Source: Sycon ciliatum
Taxonomy: Eukaryota > Porifera > Calcarea > Leucosolenida > Sycettidae
DNA: 64,000 nucleotides
Assembly: GCF_964019385.1 (NCBI RefSeq)
Contig: NC_088649.1
Location: 14,314,108 to 14,378,107, forward strand
Reading direction: 5' to 3'
Part shown: piece by piece, positions 22,601 through 33,064 of the stretch
Layout of the letters: each line of letters starts with the position of its first letter
Position numbering within the stretch: position 1 is the stretch's first letter
Position numbers and translations under genes: made by a program
The notes under the pieces: generated by a model
Seen by the model: the letters and a program-made list of their open reading frames with translations, nothing else
Database searches by the model: none
What the model was told of the DNA's origin: nothing

Positions 22601-23761
22601 TAATAGCTATAAAGAGAACAAATTCTGCTGTCATCGCCACACTACAACAAAGTCATGAAGGTTTACCAAAATCGATTTTCTTGTCACAATCATCAGTGGA
22701 AAGCCGTGACTGAAGAGTAACCATGCTGAATAAATGATTAATATACATTCAATAATGTGTTACGAGAACAAAACAAAAAGTCATGAAGGTTTACCAAAAT
22801 CGATTTTCTTGTCACAATCATCAGTGGAAAGCCGTGACTGAAGAGTAACCATGCTGAATCAATGATTAATATACATTCAATAATGTGTTACGAGAACAAA
22901 ATAAAGTGCTAAAATAGAATGAGGGAAGGTGAGACAATAGAAGTGAAGTGAGAGCTAAGTGCAACAGGGGTGAGGAACTAATTACAACGCTAGAACTGTG
23001 TATTGAGACAAACAATCATGCTGTGCACCTACGAAAACAATCTTAACGCAACTACATGTTTCTTCTGCTTACAAAGATCAGGCTTATGCAAACGAATACA
23101 AACAGCCTCAAGTACTTTCAACTGACTAGCGTACCGTGCACGACAAAGAACAGAAAAACTAAAATCATCATACACCTGCAGACACTTAGGGTGAGACAAC
23201 AGATGAAGAGGAATCGGATGGTGATTGTGATCGTAAGAAGTCTGCCGTTTTTCTTCATCTGTTTTCTCACCCTAAGTGTCTGCAGGTGTATGATGATTTT
23301 AGTTTTTCTGTTCTTTGTCGTGCACGGTACGCTAGTCAGTTGAAAGTACTTGAGGCTGTTTGTATTCGTTTGCATAAGCCTGATCTTTGTAAGCAGAAGA
23401 AACATGTAGTTGCGTTAAGATTGTTTTCGTAGGTGCACAGCATGATTGTTTGTCTCAATACACAGTTCTAGCGTTGTAATTAGTTCCTCACCCCTGTTGC
23501 ACTTAGCTCTCACTTCACTTCTATTGTCTCACCTTCCCTCATTCTATTTTAGCACTTTGTTTTGTTCTCGTAACACATTATTGAATGTATATTAATCATT
23601 GATTCAGCATGGTTACTCTTCAGTCACGGCTTTCCACTGATGATTGTGACAAGAAAATCGATTTTGGTAAACCTTCATGACTTTGTTGTAGTGTGGCGAT
23701 GACAGCAGAATTTGTTCTCTTTATAGCTATTATAAAATTGTTGTCTCCACGTCGATTATTT
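22601..23761. mobile_element. Foldback element: giant near-perfect palindrome
   Basis: Two arms of ~485 and ~610 bp meet at about 23,230 around a ~40 bp loop. The left arm is longer because a 128 bp block is repeated in tandem (starts 22,649 and 22,777). ATGTATGTATTA lies on both sides (22,589-22,600 and 23,762-23,773) and once in duplication A (16,030-16,041), so this is a post-duplication insertion. About 26 bp between the right arm and the right repeat is unmatched. A diverged single arm lies at 38,104-38,246. Confidence 0.88.
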
Positions 23762-24311
23762 ATGTATGTATTAAATGAAGTTTTTTTGCTTTGTTCGGGG
23801 GCAAGGCTACCAACAGTTTTTTCTGCAAATGAAAAGTTTTTGTTTGTTGGTGGGTGGGTTATAGGCAGGGAAGAAAGGACCGTGTCGTGAGCTGTAGCGA
23901 ATGTTAGTGAATCACGGTGTTCGATTGGAGATAGTGGCACATGCAGGGCAGACACCTGACAAGGGGTGCATGTGCCGGGATATCTTTTCTCCTTTCAGGA
24001 CATGAGCCTCCTACTTCGAAAGGAGCATCATCTTCCTTTCTGAAGCATAGAGCTGTGCAGTCACACTTTGCAACAAATTGAAATCACAGATCACAAAACC
24101 TGCTCCTGTCTACCTTTCTCCAAGAAACAAAGTTACGGATATGGACATAATGTATATTTTTGCTAACGGTTCAAGCCTGATCTTCAGGTCACAGTTTACA
24201 TATGTCCTTTCTAAATGATCTTGGACATCTGAAAATTCTCTCTACCCTAGACGGGTACCTAGCATGTGTTTATGCAAACAAGAGTTCACGGTTGACCAGA
24301 GCTGCCAAATA

Positions 24312-24712
24312 GTTTTGCCCAGCTTGTGGTAGCTGCTTTAGCGAGTCATCTTTGAATGACTGGGGAGATCAGCCACTTAAAGTTTTTCACTATCAGCAAG
24401 AGGCATGTTGAATAACTTCCTTTTTACTGTCGTGGACACGGAAGTCTGGTCTGCGGCCAAGCGGTGGCACCAGGGCGCTGGCCATGCAGCCGTGAGTACG
24501 CATACGACCAACATGTGCACTGCGCATGCAACGTTCTGTACACACTGAGGGCGCCGGCCCCGCGTCATTCGACTGGGTTTCCATGTCCATGACACGGTAG
24601 TTTTGCCCAGTGTGTGGCAGCTACTCTAGTTAATCGTGACCTTTGAATGACTGGGGAGATCAGCCACTTAATTTAACTACCAGCAAGAGGCACGTTGAAA
24701 TACTTTCTTTTT
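24312..24712. repeat. Local tandem duplication (~290 bp spacing)
   Basis: Two blocks share TAGTTTTGCCCAG, TTTGAATGACTGGGGAGATCAGCCACTTAA and AGCAAGAGGCA(T/C)GTTGAA, at 24,312-24,425 and 24,598-24,712. Neither block codes for a recognised product. Confidence 0.65.
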
Positions 24713-25029
24713 GCATAATATAGCATTGGTTGTCGCTGCACAGATAAAAACACAGATCACTGTCAAGCACTGCAGAGCAATGGGGCGCAAAGTGTGTTTG
24801 CACACAGAACTTTCGCTGCCATGCGTTGTCAGGTATGCATGATGTCATCATTTCAAAGCCCCATGGAACAGGAATAAAACCTGCAAGTGGATCACCATGG
24901 TAACCGTAACCATAAGAGACATCGCTTATCTCAACTCACTGGCAGCCGAAAGTTGAAGGTTGGGTGAGCCCAAGGAGAATAATGACTTTTCAAACTACCG
25001 TCATGTGCATAGCTGTTAACGTGTATACA

Positions 25030-25286
25030 CGATGATGGACGCTGAAGTCAAAATGTGTTTATAACAAAGCTGACTGCTGGTTGAAAATCAAGATCGTACT
25101 CACTAGGATCATTTCTATAGTACGTATCCCGTCTTTGTTCTCCTACAAAGACAACCGCATAAGCCACGAGGATGACATGTAGCATCCTCCCCTGAGCGGG
25201 AAGCGCACCAGCACGACAGCATCCATGTATGGGTGCAAGAGTGCTGGTGATTGATGACCGTTCTGCACTGTCCTTCCGGTCAGTGT
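25030..25286 (+). repeat. R300 repeat, copy 5, left part (split by LINE)
   Basis: R300 up to GGTCAGTGT, where the LINE at 25,287-30,775 enters. The rest of the repeat (GTGGAGGGGGAGGCTGC...) resumes at 30,776. The minus-strand short frame is open. Confidence 0.85.
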
Positions 25287-25658
25287 TGTTGTTTGTTGTT
25301 GTTTTTTATTTGAATTTGCAATACCAAACGGGCAATAAGCCCAATTACATGGAAGCGAATAAAAGAATGCTAAGGATGAGGCATTGGGGTGGATGTTATT
25401 TCAAGTGGAAAATACTGATCCCGGGAGGTACTACAAATAGGTACAATGAAAATCTGAAAAGGCCATGGTACTATCGTTTACCATGCTGGAAGCAGCTACA
25501 TGGAGAAGGAAAAACAACAAGAAAGACGTTCTATCTCATGTATTGGACAAACAGAGCTAACAGGAAAAGACCGTTCGTTATATGCCTATACATACTGTCC
25601 GTGTGTGTGTGGGGGGGGGGGGGGGGGCATGTCACTGTTTCTCTTCTTTTAAAAACGT

Positions 25659-28469
25659 TTATGGCCTGAGAGTGTACGGGTACACGGCTGCTGCGAAATC
25701 GGCCACGGCTTTGCAGGAACGTACACTGGCTGGCAGAGTGTTCCACAGCGCAGGTCCACGGAAGAACGGTCGGCGAGTGCCTGTATTCGTCCTGGCCAGC
25801 GGGAGAATGAGCCCGGCGTTGGCTTGATGTCGAGTTGGGGCCGTGGTTGCGGGCTTCAGCTGCTTTGAAAGCGCTGTACTACATTGGCCGTTCAGGCCGC
25901 GCCAGATGAGATCGAGGAGTCGGTGGTGTTGTGTCTCCTCGATTTTCCGGAGGGATATGCTCTCCCTTTGGTGGCTTACCGAAGATGTGGGTGGTAGGCT
26001 GAACACAGCGCGGATGGCACGGTTCTGAAGACGTTGGAGTTTCCCTAGAGCGAAAGCTGAGAGGGACGTGCTATAGGCCACACTTCCATATAATAGGTCG
26101 GGCATCACAACGGATTTTAGGTATTGGACCCTGGCCTTCTGGGAAAGGGATCGCCGGGCTCGCCACAATGCTCCGACTTTCCTGTTCACCTTCGCTGTAA
26201 CATCGTGGATATGAGGGTCCCAGGTCAGTTGCTCGGTGATGGTTAAACCCAAGTACTTGGCCGCAGTACAAGCAGGTAAGCGGGTCTGATGGCAATTTAC
26301 AGCGATACTGGTTTGCGCATCCCTCCCACAGATGGACAGAACTTGACTTTTGCGTTCATTCAATATCAGGCCGCGGTTTTTGAGCCAGTCGGCCAGCGCA
26401 GTGACGGATGACGAGAGTCCCAGTGAAATAGTTGCCGTGTTGGAACCACTTTGGTACAGTGCAATATCGTCAGCAAATTGTATGCTGGGGGTCGGGTGAG
26501 CTACTGCAGCTACCGCTCGGGTGTATATATTGAACAAGATGGGCCCCAATACAGATCCCTGGGGTACTCCACTTGTGCATACTGTGATGTTGCTCAGTTC
26601 GCTACCGATGCGGACTTGTTGTGTCCGGTTTGTAAGGTAGCTAACGAGCCATTTCATCACCGTACCGCCAACTCCAATTTCAAAGCAGTCCTGGATCATA
26701 ATTGCATGCCGCACTTTGTCGAAGGCCTTCGACATGTCAAGGAAGCACACTCCAGAGGAGTCCTTCTTGTCGCGAGCCATTTGCAGCTGATCAACCAGTA
26801 AGGCTAGTGCATCACCCGTCGAGTGCTGCCGGCGAAATGCAAACTGAGTTTCCGGGATAGCGTCGGTGTGGTCGAGGTGCCGTACAAGCTGCCGCTGGAC
26901 CAGCTTTTCCAGCAACTTTGACAAAATCGGAAGTAGCGACACTGGCCTATAGTTTGTCGGCTGAGACGGATCCCCAGACTTGAACAGCGGGCTTACAGCC
27001 GCCAACTTGAAACCGGCAGGCACTGCACCAGATTTCAGTGACAGGTTGAAGAGTGTGGTGACAGATGGTGTGAGGACCTCGGCACAGGACTTCAGGAGGA
27101 ATCCTGGGACACCGTCGCTGCCCGTTGCTTTCGCAGGGTTGACTTGACTTAGTAGACGGTAGATTACGGAACAAGAGGCTGGCTGGAACGTGTGCAGGCT
27201 ATCCGATGGAAGTGGGCCGACGGGAGAGGCTAGGCATGATGGGCGCTTTGGATCCGTCACAATGTCATGAAACACGTTGGCTACCTCTTCGATGTTGCAG
27301 GTTGGTTCGGTTTTCTGCTTCCCGCGTCCGGTGACGGTATTGATGACTTTCCAAATCTGGCGGGGGTTTCTGGAATGTTCTTGGCATTGACGTGCGAAGT
27401 ACTCATTCCTACAACGGCGATACATGTTCGTTGCCTGAGTTCGAACCTTCCGGTACTGCTGGTGGAGTTGAACATTTCCTTTGTCGGCCAGCCAAAGGCG
27501 ATGATACCTTTTCTTCTTCTTGTCCAGCTGATAAATGTCGCGGTTTGACCAAGGCACAGGTTCTGCAGATTTCATTGCCCCTTGTACAAGCGGGGCATGT
27601 GTGTCCAACACAGTCATAAACCGATCGTGCCAGAGCTCCCAGTAAGTGTCGACATCGGCATCAGAGGGGAAGTCTTGCGCAAAGCAATATTTAAGGTCCT
27701 CGCGAAATAGCGGAATATCGATTTTGTGCAGCTTACGTGTTGGTGGAGCACGCACGCACTTCTTCGTCTGTACAGTAAAGGTCATAGTAGCACGGACGGT
27801 AAAGTGGTCACTTATGGTGGACGGAACAACCGTGCACGTTGACACTGAGTTCTCTGTAGAAAGGACTAAATCTATGGTGCTACCTTGGGGACAGAGAGGT
27901 GTAATCCTTGTCGGGGACAGCACGTGGTTTGTGAGGCTGTAAGCAGATGCGACATCTTCAAGGTGATGACGTTGCGCCATTCTCTGGCCTCGGAACATGT
28001 CCACATTGAAGTCTCCTACAACGGTCATTGATGTTGTCACCAGAGACGCTCTATGGAAGGCAGAGTCCAGGAGAGTCCAGTACGCGACAGGCTCTTGCGG
28101 GGGACGATATACACATCCGAACAGGTGCTTCTGGGACTTCGATCGCAGCAGTATCCAGACGGCTTCCACGCCGTCTAGGCGGAGATTTGGCTGTGGCGTG
28201 ATGGGAAGTGATGATTTGTAGTAGATACATACACCGCCTCCAGTCCTGTTTTCGCGGTCACATCTGGTAAGGTTATAACCTGGGATTTGTACTTCTCCGT
28301 CAGAGATCGCGCTGTTTAGCCATGTTTCGGCTATACACAGGATGTCGTACTTGGGGATCAGTGCGGTTAGAGCATGGACCTTGAAGCGGAGACTGCATAC
28401 GTTCATGAACCCTAAGGACAAGTGGGATGTGTCGTGGTTGATACATGATCGCAGATTTCGGTTGCTCAT
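25659..28469 (-). CDS. LINE ORF2: endonuclease-reverse transcriptase (936 aa)
   Basis: The protein nicks target DNA and primes reverse transcription of the element's RNA. The N-terminal third is an APE-type endonuclease: AETWLN near residue 50, GDFNVDM near 150, ISDHF near 220. The RT follows: TNYRPVSLLPILSKLLEK, then FLDMSKAFDKV near 578, SGVPQGSVLGPILF, and the catalytic FADDIALY near 663. The C-terminus has the LWNTLPASVR motif typical of CR1/L2-type elements. Motifs appear complete and the length is normal for the group. Activity is not shown. The start chosen is the first Met before the endonuclease fold; a different upstream start is possible. Confidence 0.93.
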   Translation of the reverse strand: MSNRNLRSCINHDTSHLSLGFMNVCSLRFKVHALTALIPKYDILCIAETWLNSAISDGEVQIPGYNLTRCDRENRTGGGVCIYYKSSLPITPQPNLRLDGVEAVWILLRSKSQKHLFGCVYRPPQEPVAYWTLLDSAFHRASLVTTSMTVVGDFNVDMFRGQRMAQRHHLEDVASAYSLTNHVLSPTRITPLCPQGSTIDLVLSTENSVSTCTVVPSTISDHFTVRATMTFTVQTKKCVRAPPTRKLHKIDIPLFREDLKYCFAQDFPSDADVDTYWELWHDRFMTVLDTHAPLVQGAMKSAEPVPWSNRDIYQLDKKKKRYHRLWLADKGNVQLHQQYRKVRTQATNMYRRCRNEYFARQCQEHSRNPRQIWKVINTVTGRGKQKTEPTCNIEEVANVFHDIVTDPKRPSCLASPVGPLPSDSLHTFQPASCSVIYRLLSQVNPAKATGSDGVPGFLLKSCAEVLTPSVTTLFNLSLKSGAVPAGFKLAAVSPLFKSGDPSQPTNYRPVSLLPILSKLLEKLVQRQLVRHLDHTDAIPETQFAFRRQHSTGDALALLVDQLQMARDKKDSSGVCFLDMSKAFDKVRHAIMIQDCFEIGVGGTVMKWLVSYLTNRTQQVRIGSELSNITVCTSGVPQGSVLGPILFNIYTRAVAAVAHPTPSIQFADDIALYQSGSNTATISLGLSSSVTALADWLKNRGLILNERKSQVLSICGRDAQTSIAVNCHQTRLPACTAAKYLGLTITEQLTWDPHIHDVTAKVNRKVGALWRARRSLSQKARVQYLKSVVMPDLLYGSVAYSTSLSAFALGKLQRLQNRAIRAVFSLPPTSSVSHQRESISLRKIEETQHHRLLDLIWRGLNGQCSTALSKQLKPATTAPTRHQANAGLILPLARTNTGTRRPFFRGPALWNTLPASVRSCKAVADFAAAVYPYTLRP

Positions 28470-28530
28470 TGGTATGAAAGATGATGCTAGGGGATTTAGT
28501 GATGTAGAGAAAATGAAGAACTATAGTCCA

Positions 28531-29561
28531 TTTCAAAAAGATTAGCAATCAGGTTTTGGTCTTAAAAAGTATGAAGATAAGGGAAATTTGAACAACAAAG
28601 TACATAGAATGGCTTGTTAGGACACGGCAAATTGTTCTGTGAAGGTTTCGGAACAATTGGACCAGCCGTTAAGGAGTTAGAATTTCGGCCAGGTTTCCGG
28701 CCTTTTCCCATGGTTTACAATTTGCCCTGGATGTCAGTATCGATTTTTTTATCAAAACCCACGATTTATCCTTTCCTTTTTGGCCTTGTGGTTATGAATG
28801 CTGTCTGCTGACCATGAAGTTGTAAGTTCAAATCCCAAACTATCTTAAGTCAAACTTTTTTTCATTGTTTTGGTGATCACGCTGGTACAAAAAGTACAAG
28901 CCAAAGAAGGTGGCTGCGCCAAACGACTTGTTGTTGTTGGAGCTGGCGTTTCCTGCCGAACTTACTGACACTTGACTGGTTCATGCCATGTGAACACACC
29001 CACAACACTGAAACGGTAGCTGTAGCTACGTGTTGTTGAATACTGTACAACGGCACATCGATCGATCGATTTTTAGATATTTTCAAGATCGCCAATTTAT
29101 TTGAATTTAGGAGTCAACGCCGTCTTCTATATCAGCTTTCACAGGCGTCTGCTTTTCTCAAAATGTCGTCGAAGTCACACGGATAGCTTTGCCAAGTCAT
29201 GGCCTTGGGAATGAGTCTGTGTCGATGTCGTTTTCGTCACATCGCGATATCGTTAGAGTAAATTGCATCGCAGCTCAAAGAAATTGGGCACGAAACGAAT
29301 TGGGACCCATCCCGCTCGTCAACATTTACCACACTTTCGACATGTCCTCTCTGACTCCATGTCGATACGAGGAAGAACTCGTTTGTTGTAAACCAGACGT
29401 ACGTGTACGTGTACCGACTTGAGTGAGTTGTCATTTTTCATGCTTTCGCGCGGATTATTTCTTCGAGTTCACAGTGAGTTTTTCCAGCCAGCTCTCGAGC
29501 GCGCATACGGTAAGACGGCAAACTCCCCGGGCGATCGCCAGGATTGCTAATCTTTTTGAAA
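28531..29561. mobile_element. 1 kb DNA element with 20 bp inverted ends, inside the LINE
   Basis: TTTCAAAAAGATTAGCAATC at left is perfectly mirrored at right, and an imperfect AGTC extension lies outside. The interior is non-coding. A tRNA-like stretch near 28,780-28,845 has box-A-like TGGCCTTGTGGTTATGAATG and box-B-like AAGTTCAAATCCC, followed by a T-run. It is complete, unlike the inverted copy at 16,508. No clear target duplication was seen. Confidence 0.82.
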
Positions 29562-29681
29562 CTGACTGTAATGTGTGTGAAATTTCCTATCATTTTCAAT
29601 GTAATATACATGACTATTATTTTTGTTGAATGAGGATACATTATGTAGCAATGGTGTACGTACGTCCGAGGTTGGGGCTTG

Positions 29682-30752
29682 TTAGCGACTGCAGGTGTCG
29701 TTAGCCGCCTGGCTGTGCCTGCGGGCGTTAGCGGCTCCCTGCCTGGATCCCTGAATAATGTTGTCGGCTAGAACCTCGTAAAGTGATCCTGTCCGGTGCA
29801 GAACACTACTCAAGGCATCATCCAGGAGCTCACAATTTGCAGCTTGGTTACCTGGTCTCTGGTCGGCCGTTTGTTGACTCTTCTTTTTCGGCCTACGGGC
29901 TGGTGTGAAGCCATCACTGTCGTCATCTTCTTGTGCCGTATCATCTGTAGGAGTGTGCTCAGCCCTGGACTTGCCACGCACGGCGGGGGTTGTCTGACCT
30001 GCCCTGGGCTTGAGCTCACTGGAGTTCAAGTCTACCGTAGCGTTGTTATCCTCAATAGGTTCAACTGTTGACGTAGCATTGTTATCCTCAACAGGTGCTG
30101 TTGATGTTTTGGTCAGTTCTTTTTGTATCACAGTGGTCTCACGGGATGTCTGGCGGCGTGGGCAGCTACGGGATTTGTGACCCGGCTGGTGACACTCCCA
30201 GCATGTCGATTCTTGTCCCTCGTGCCAAAGGCGCAATCTTGTTTTCATTTCTGGTACAACTAGCGTGCTGGGGATTGACCTCAGGGGCGTACCGAGTATG
30301 AACCGTCTCCCGCTCTCAACCATCACATCCACCCCCTCTGCAAGGCGGACTTTCTGCCGTGATGGTCCATGGACAATTTTCATAAATGGTTCTAGCATGG
30401 TGACCAAAGTGGCATCCTCGAGGACAAAGGGGCACCCAATTACATGTAGCCGGACAACATCATCACCATAAAAGGGACGTACCTGCACAGCAATGTTTCT
30501 GACGGTCAAGCCCTCCGACAGCAGCCTTTGGAAACACTCTTCCTTATCCAGAGTTACTACGCAATGTCCCCGGATACGATCAAAATTTACCTGCTTGATG
30601 CAGTCAGGGCTCCTTATTTGGGCTGCCAAAGCATCAAGGTAGGGCCGAAAAGACTCTCGGCCGTAGCCATCTACCGGAAAGGAACAGTAATGGTACATGT
30701 CAGCAGCACTGCTCGATCTGACCAAGGATGGATCAGAGCACCAAAATTCCAA
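29682..30752 (-). CDS. LINE ORF1: CCHC zinc-knuckle protein (356 aa)
   Basis: A likely nucleic-acid chaperone that coats the LINE RNA. One CCHC knuckle (CWECHQPGHKSRSC) lies near residues 187-200. Before it is a folded region with alternating strands and helices that may be RRM-like. After it is a Ser/Thr/Asn/Asp-rich tail with two similar EDNNAT blocks. It begins 23 bp inside the LINE's 5' end. A second Met at residue 19 (MYHYCSF) may be the true start. It is the first of the element's two cistrons. Confidence 0.85.
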   Translation of the reverse strand: MEFWCSDPSLVRSSSAADMYHYCSFPVDGYGRESFRPYLDALAAQIRSPDCIKQVNFDRIRGHCVVTLDKEECFQRLLSEGLTVRNIAVQVRPFYGDDVVRLHVIGCPFVLEDATLVTMLEPFMKIVHGPSRQKVRLAEGVDVMVESGRRFILGTPLRSIPSTLVVPEMKTRLRLWHEGQESTCWECHQPGHKSRSCPRRQTSRETTVIQKELTKTSTAPVEDNNATSTVEPIEDNNATVDLNSSELKPRAGQTTPAVRGKSRAEHTPTDDTAQEDDDSDGFTPARRPKKKSQQTADQRPGNQAANCELLDDALSSVLHRTGSLYEVLADNIIQGSRQGAANARRHSQAANDTCSR

Positions 30753-30775
30753 ACCGACTTCAAAAGCTCAAAAAG

Positions 30776-30811
30776 AGTGTGGAGGGGGAGGCTGCTTTAT
30801 GAGTGGCTCCA
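30776..30811 (+). repeat. R300 repeat, copy 5, right part
   Basis: The remaining end of copy 5 after the LINE, from AGTGTGGAGGGGGAGGC to GAGTGGCTCC, followed by CATTCTTTATAT. Confidence 0.8.
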
Positions 30812-31572
30812 TTCTTTATATATAATCAATAAGTCATATTCCGTTCATGAGTCAAGTCTGGTTTGATCCGTGTATGTGTGTTTGCTGGGTGTTTGGGTGC
30901 GCGCATGTGTACGTCTGTGCGTGTGTATGATGGATGATTTCTGTTCTTGTTCTATCACCTAGCTAAGGGACTGTAGATTCTCAAGGTGGCAGAGATTAGT
31001 CGTGTCTAACAAGTGGACACTGACGATCCGGTGACGTGGCAGCTCGGTGTTATCGAGGTTTGTCAAGTCATGCGGAGAGGGCTACAATGGCTGTTGCTGT
31101 TCAATGATTGATGACAGACCAAAGATAGAGAGAGAGAGAGAGGTGAGTTAGTTTCTTGTGTATGCCAATAGGAATACCGTAAAGTACCGCGAGAGCGCCC
31201 CACCGTCTCGTCCTTTCGTAGTATTGTGGAGGTGGTGTATCTGTACGTCATACGACACGAACCTTGTACACACATTGCACGTTGCGCAGTAAATCCGTAC
31301 TCAGTTTACCTTCAATTGGATACGAGCTCCACACAAAAACCTGGTAAGTGTGACCTCACCAAGGTCCTCACACCATACGAACTTCTTTGCAGTCTGCCAT
31401 ACGACTTTCCTCTCCCTGGTTGTAAAATCAAGGCTCTCGCGAGACGTGGTGCTCCCGCGGTACTTTATGGAAATGCCTCGTGACGTATGCGTCAGCTCAC
31501 TACGTGTTGCCATAGGCAGTCGCACAATGAGCAGTAGAGTTGTGCCGGACCTGTCGCTATTCTTTGCGAATA

Positions 31573-31715
31573 CAGTGTTGCTCAATGAAATCCAGGCGTG
31601 TCACTCAAGTGCGCACCGGGCGTCGCGCAGCCCTAGACCTGCGGACACTGGGCTGAGAAATGATGCAAGGCGCAAACTTGACCGTCACACGACTGGATTT
31701 CATTGAGCAGCACTG
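31573..31715. mobile_element. Small MITE, CAGTG(T/C)TGCTCAATGAAATCC ends
   Basis: CAGTGTTGCTCAATGAAATC at left is mirrored by GATTTCATTGAGCAGCACTG at right. TA precedes the left end but not the right. A third partial end (CTGCTCAATGAAATCCGATC) lies at 31,769. It is related to the AAATCCGA MITE group. Confidence 0.75.
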
Positions 31716-31906
31716 CACAGTACATGTACCAGGAGTGCTACAAATTCCTGCAATTCCCAACTAAAATGCTGCTCAATGAAATCCGATCGCGTGACTCCAG
31801 TACGCGCCGAGCACTGCACAGCTCTATGCCTGCGGACCCTGCGGACCCCGGGGTGTTAACTGGTGCAGTACTGTGCAAAGATGACTACTCACAAAGCAAT
31901 ACAGTA

Positions 31907-32583
31907 CAGTCAGACCAGAGCTTATCCCGTCCTCTTTTATCCCGTCCTCTTTTATCCCGTCCTCTTTTATCCCGTCCTCTTTTATCCGGTCCTCTTTTAT
32001 CCCGTCCTCTTTTATCCCGTCCTCTTTTATCCCGTCCTCTTTTATCCGGTCCTCTTTTATCCCGTCCTCTTTTATCCCGTCCTCTTTTATCCCGTCCTCT
32101 TTTATCCCGTCCTCTTTTATCCCGTCCTCTTTTATCCGGTCCTCTTTTATCCCGTCCTCTTTTATCCCGTCCTCTTTTATCCCGTCCTCTTTTATCCCGT
32201 CCTCTTTTATCCCGTCCTCTTTTATCCCGTCCTCTTTTATCCCGTCCTCTTTTATCCCGTCCTCTTTTATCCCGTCCTCTTTTATCCCGTCCTCTTTTAT
32301 CCCGTCCTCTTTTATCCGGTCCTCTTTTATCCGGATCCCTCGCCACCCGGAAGAAAATACTATATTGTTAGATTGACAGCGCTATCCAATACTGGTTTTG
32401 AGCCGGTCTTGGGTTATTATGATACCAAGAAAATACTGGTAGCTGGTTACAGATTTACAGCATACATGTACATGTATATCATGCGGACGATACAGGATGT
32501 GTGTTCGATAAATCCGGTTCCCTCGCCTAGCCGGATGTTTTTTTGTTGAAAACGAATGTGTGCGGTTATGAGAGGTCTGACTG
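31907..32583. mobile_element. Possible MITE hosting a minisatellite
   Basis: CAGTCAGACC at 31,907 is mirrored by GGTCTGACTG at 32,574-32,583, and the sequence inward is weakly mirrored. The 15 bp repeat (31,922-32,334) starts right after the left end, so it probably grew from sub-terminal sequence. Confidence 0.4.
31922..32334. repeat. 15 bp minisatellite, ~27 copies (TATCCCGTCCTCTTT)
   Basis: Tandem 15 bp units of near-perfect identity. The only variation is CCCG versus CCGG at one position. Because 15 is divisible by three, all frames stay open on both strands. These frames are not genes. Confidence 0.97.
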
Positions 32584-32596
32584 CACTTTGCTCTTA

Positions 32597-32767
32597 CCAT
32601 ATTTCCTGGCAGATACACTGCACTTTAATTCACCCCAAAAACACAGTGCGGCTTATACTGTGATGGGCAAATGAACGGTGGTATACAGCGTAGATGTCTG
32701 TATTTCGTGACGAAAAAATCTTGGTCCGCCTTATACTCCAGTGAAGCTTATACTCGGGAGAATATGG
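32597..32767. mobile_element. Small TA-flanked MITE (CCATATT ends)
   Basis: CCATATTTCCTGGCAG at left faces CCATATTCTCCCGAGTATAA (reverse) at right. TA flanks both. The family is common in aquatic invertebrates (GTATAAGC sub-ends). Confidence 0.6.
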
Positions 32768-33064
32768 TACAGAAGCATTGATTGCCGGAACAACAATATA
32801 CCCACAGATCACTGTAAAACAATGTAGAGCAAAGTTTGTTTGCACACAGAACTTTCGCTGCCATGCGCTGTCAGGTATGCAGGACGTCGTCATTTCGAAG
32901 CCCCGTGGAACGGGAATAAAACCTACAAGTGGATCACCATGGTAACCGTAATCATGGAGACATCGCTTATCTGAACTCTTTGGTAGCAGAAAGTTGAAGG
33001 TTGGGTGTGCCTAAGTCGAATAATGAATTTTCAAACTGCCGTCCTCTGCAAAGTTGTGACCATA

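Larger units (their letters stand above)
17458..24217. repeat. Segmental duplication B (partner 10,935-16,507)
   Basis: Collinear with A. It is longer because it carries the piggyBac-like MITE (21,536-22,143) and the foldback element (22,601-23,761). Most aligned stretches read as near-identical by eye, so the duplication looks recent. Confidence 0.9.
25287..30775 (-). mobile_element. Full-length CR1/L2-like LINE, 5.5 kb
   Basis: A non-LTR retrotransposon on the minus strand. ORF1 is at 30,752-29,682 and ORF2 at 28,469-25,659. A 5 bp target duplication AGTGT lies on each side (25,282-25,286 and 30,776-30,780), and the other R300 copies give the unoccupied site. The 3' end is an AAC-rich tail (AACAACAAACAACAAC on the minus strand). 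Both frames are open, so the element could be recent. A 1 kb inverted-repeat element is inserted between the two ORFs. Without it they would be about 180 bp apart. The clade is inferred from motif style and the C-terminal LWNxLPxxVR pattern. Confidence 0.92.

Noticed and set aside
23056-23405. Two 95 residue frames, one on each strand, with almost the same sequence
   Set aside because: Consequence of the palindromic foldback element, not a gene pair.
31703-32549. Long open frames of 150-228 residues on both strands (SRPLLSRPLL, KRGRDKRGRD types)
   Set aside because: They are products of a 15 bp minisatellite. A unit divisible by three leaves every frame open.
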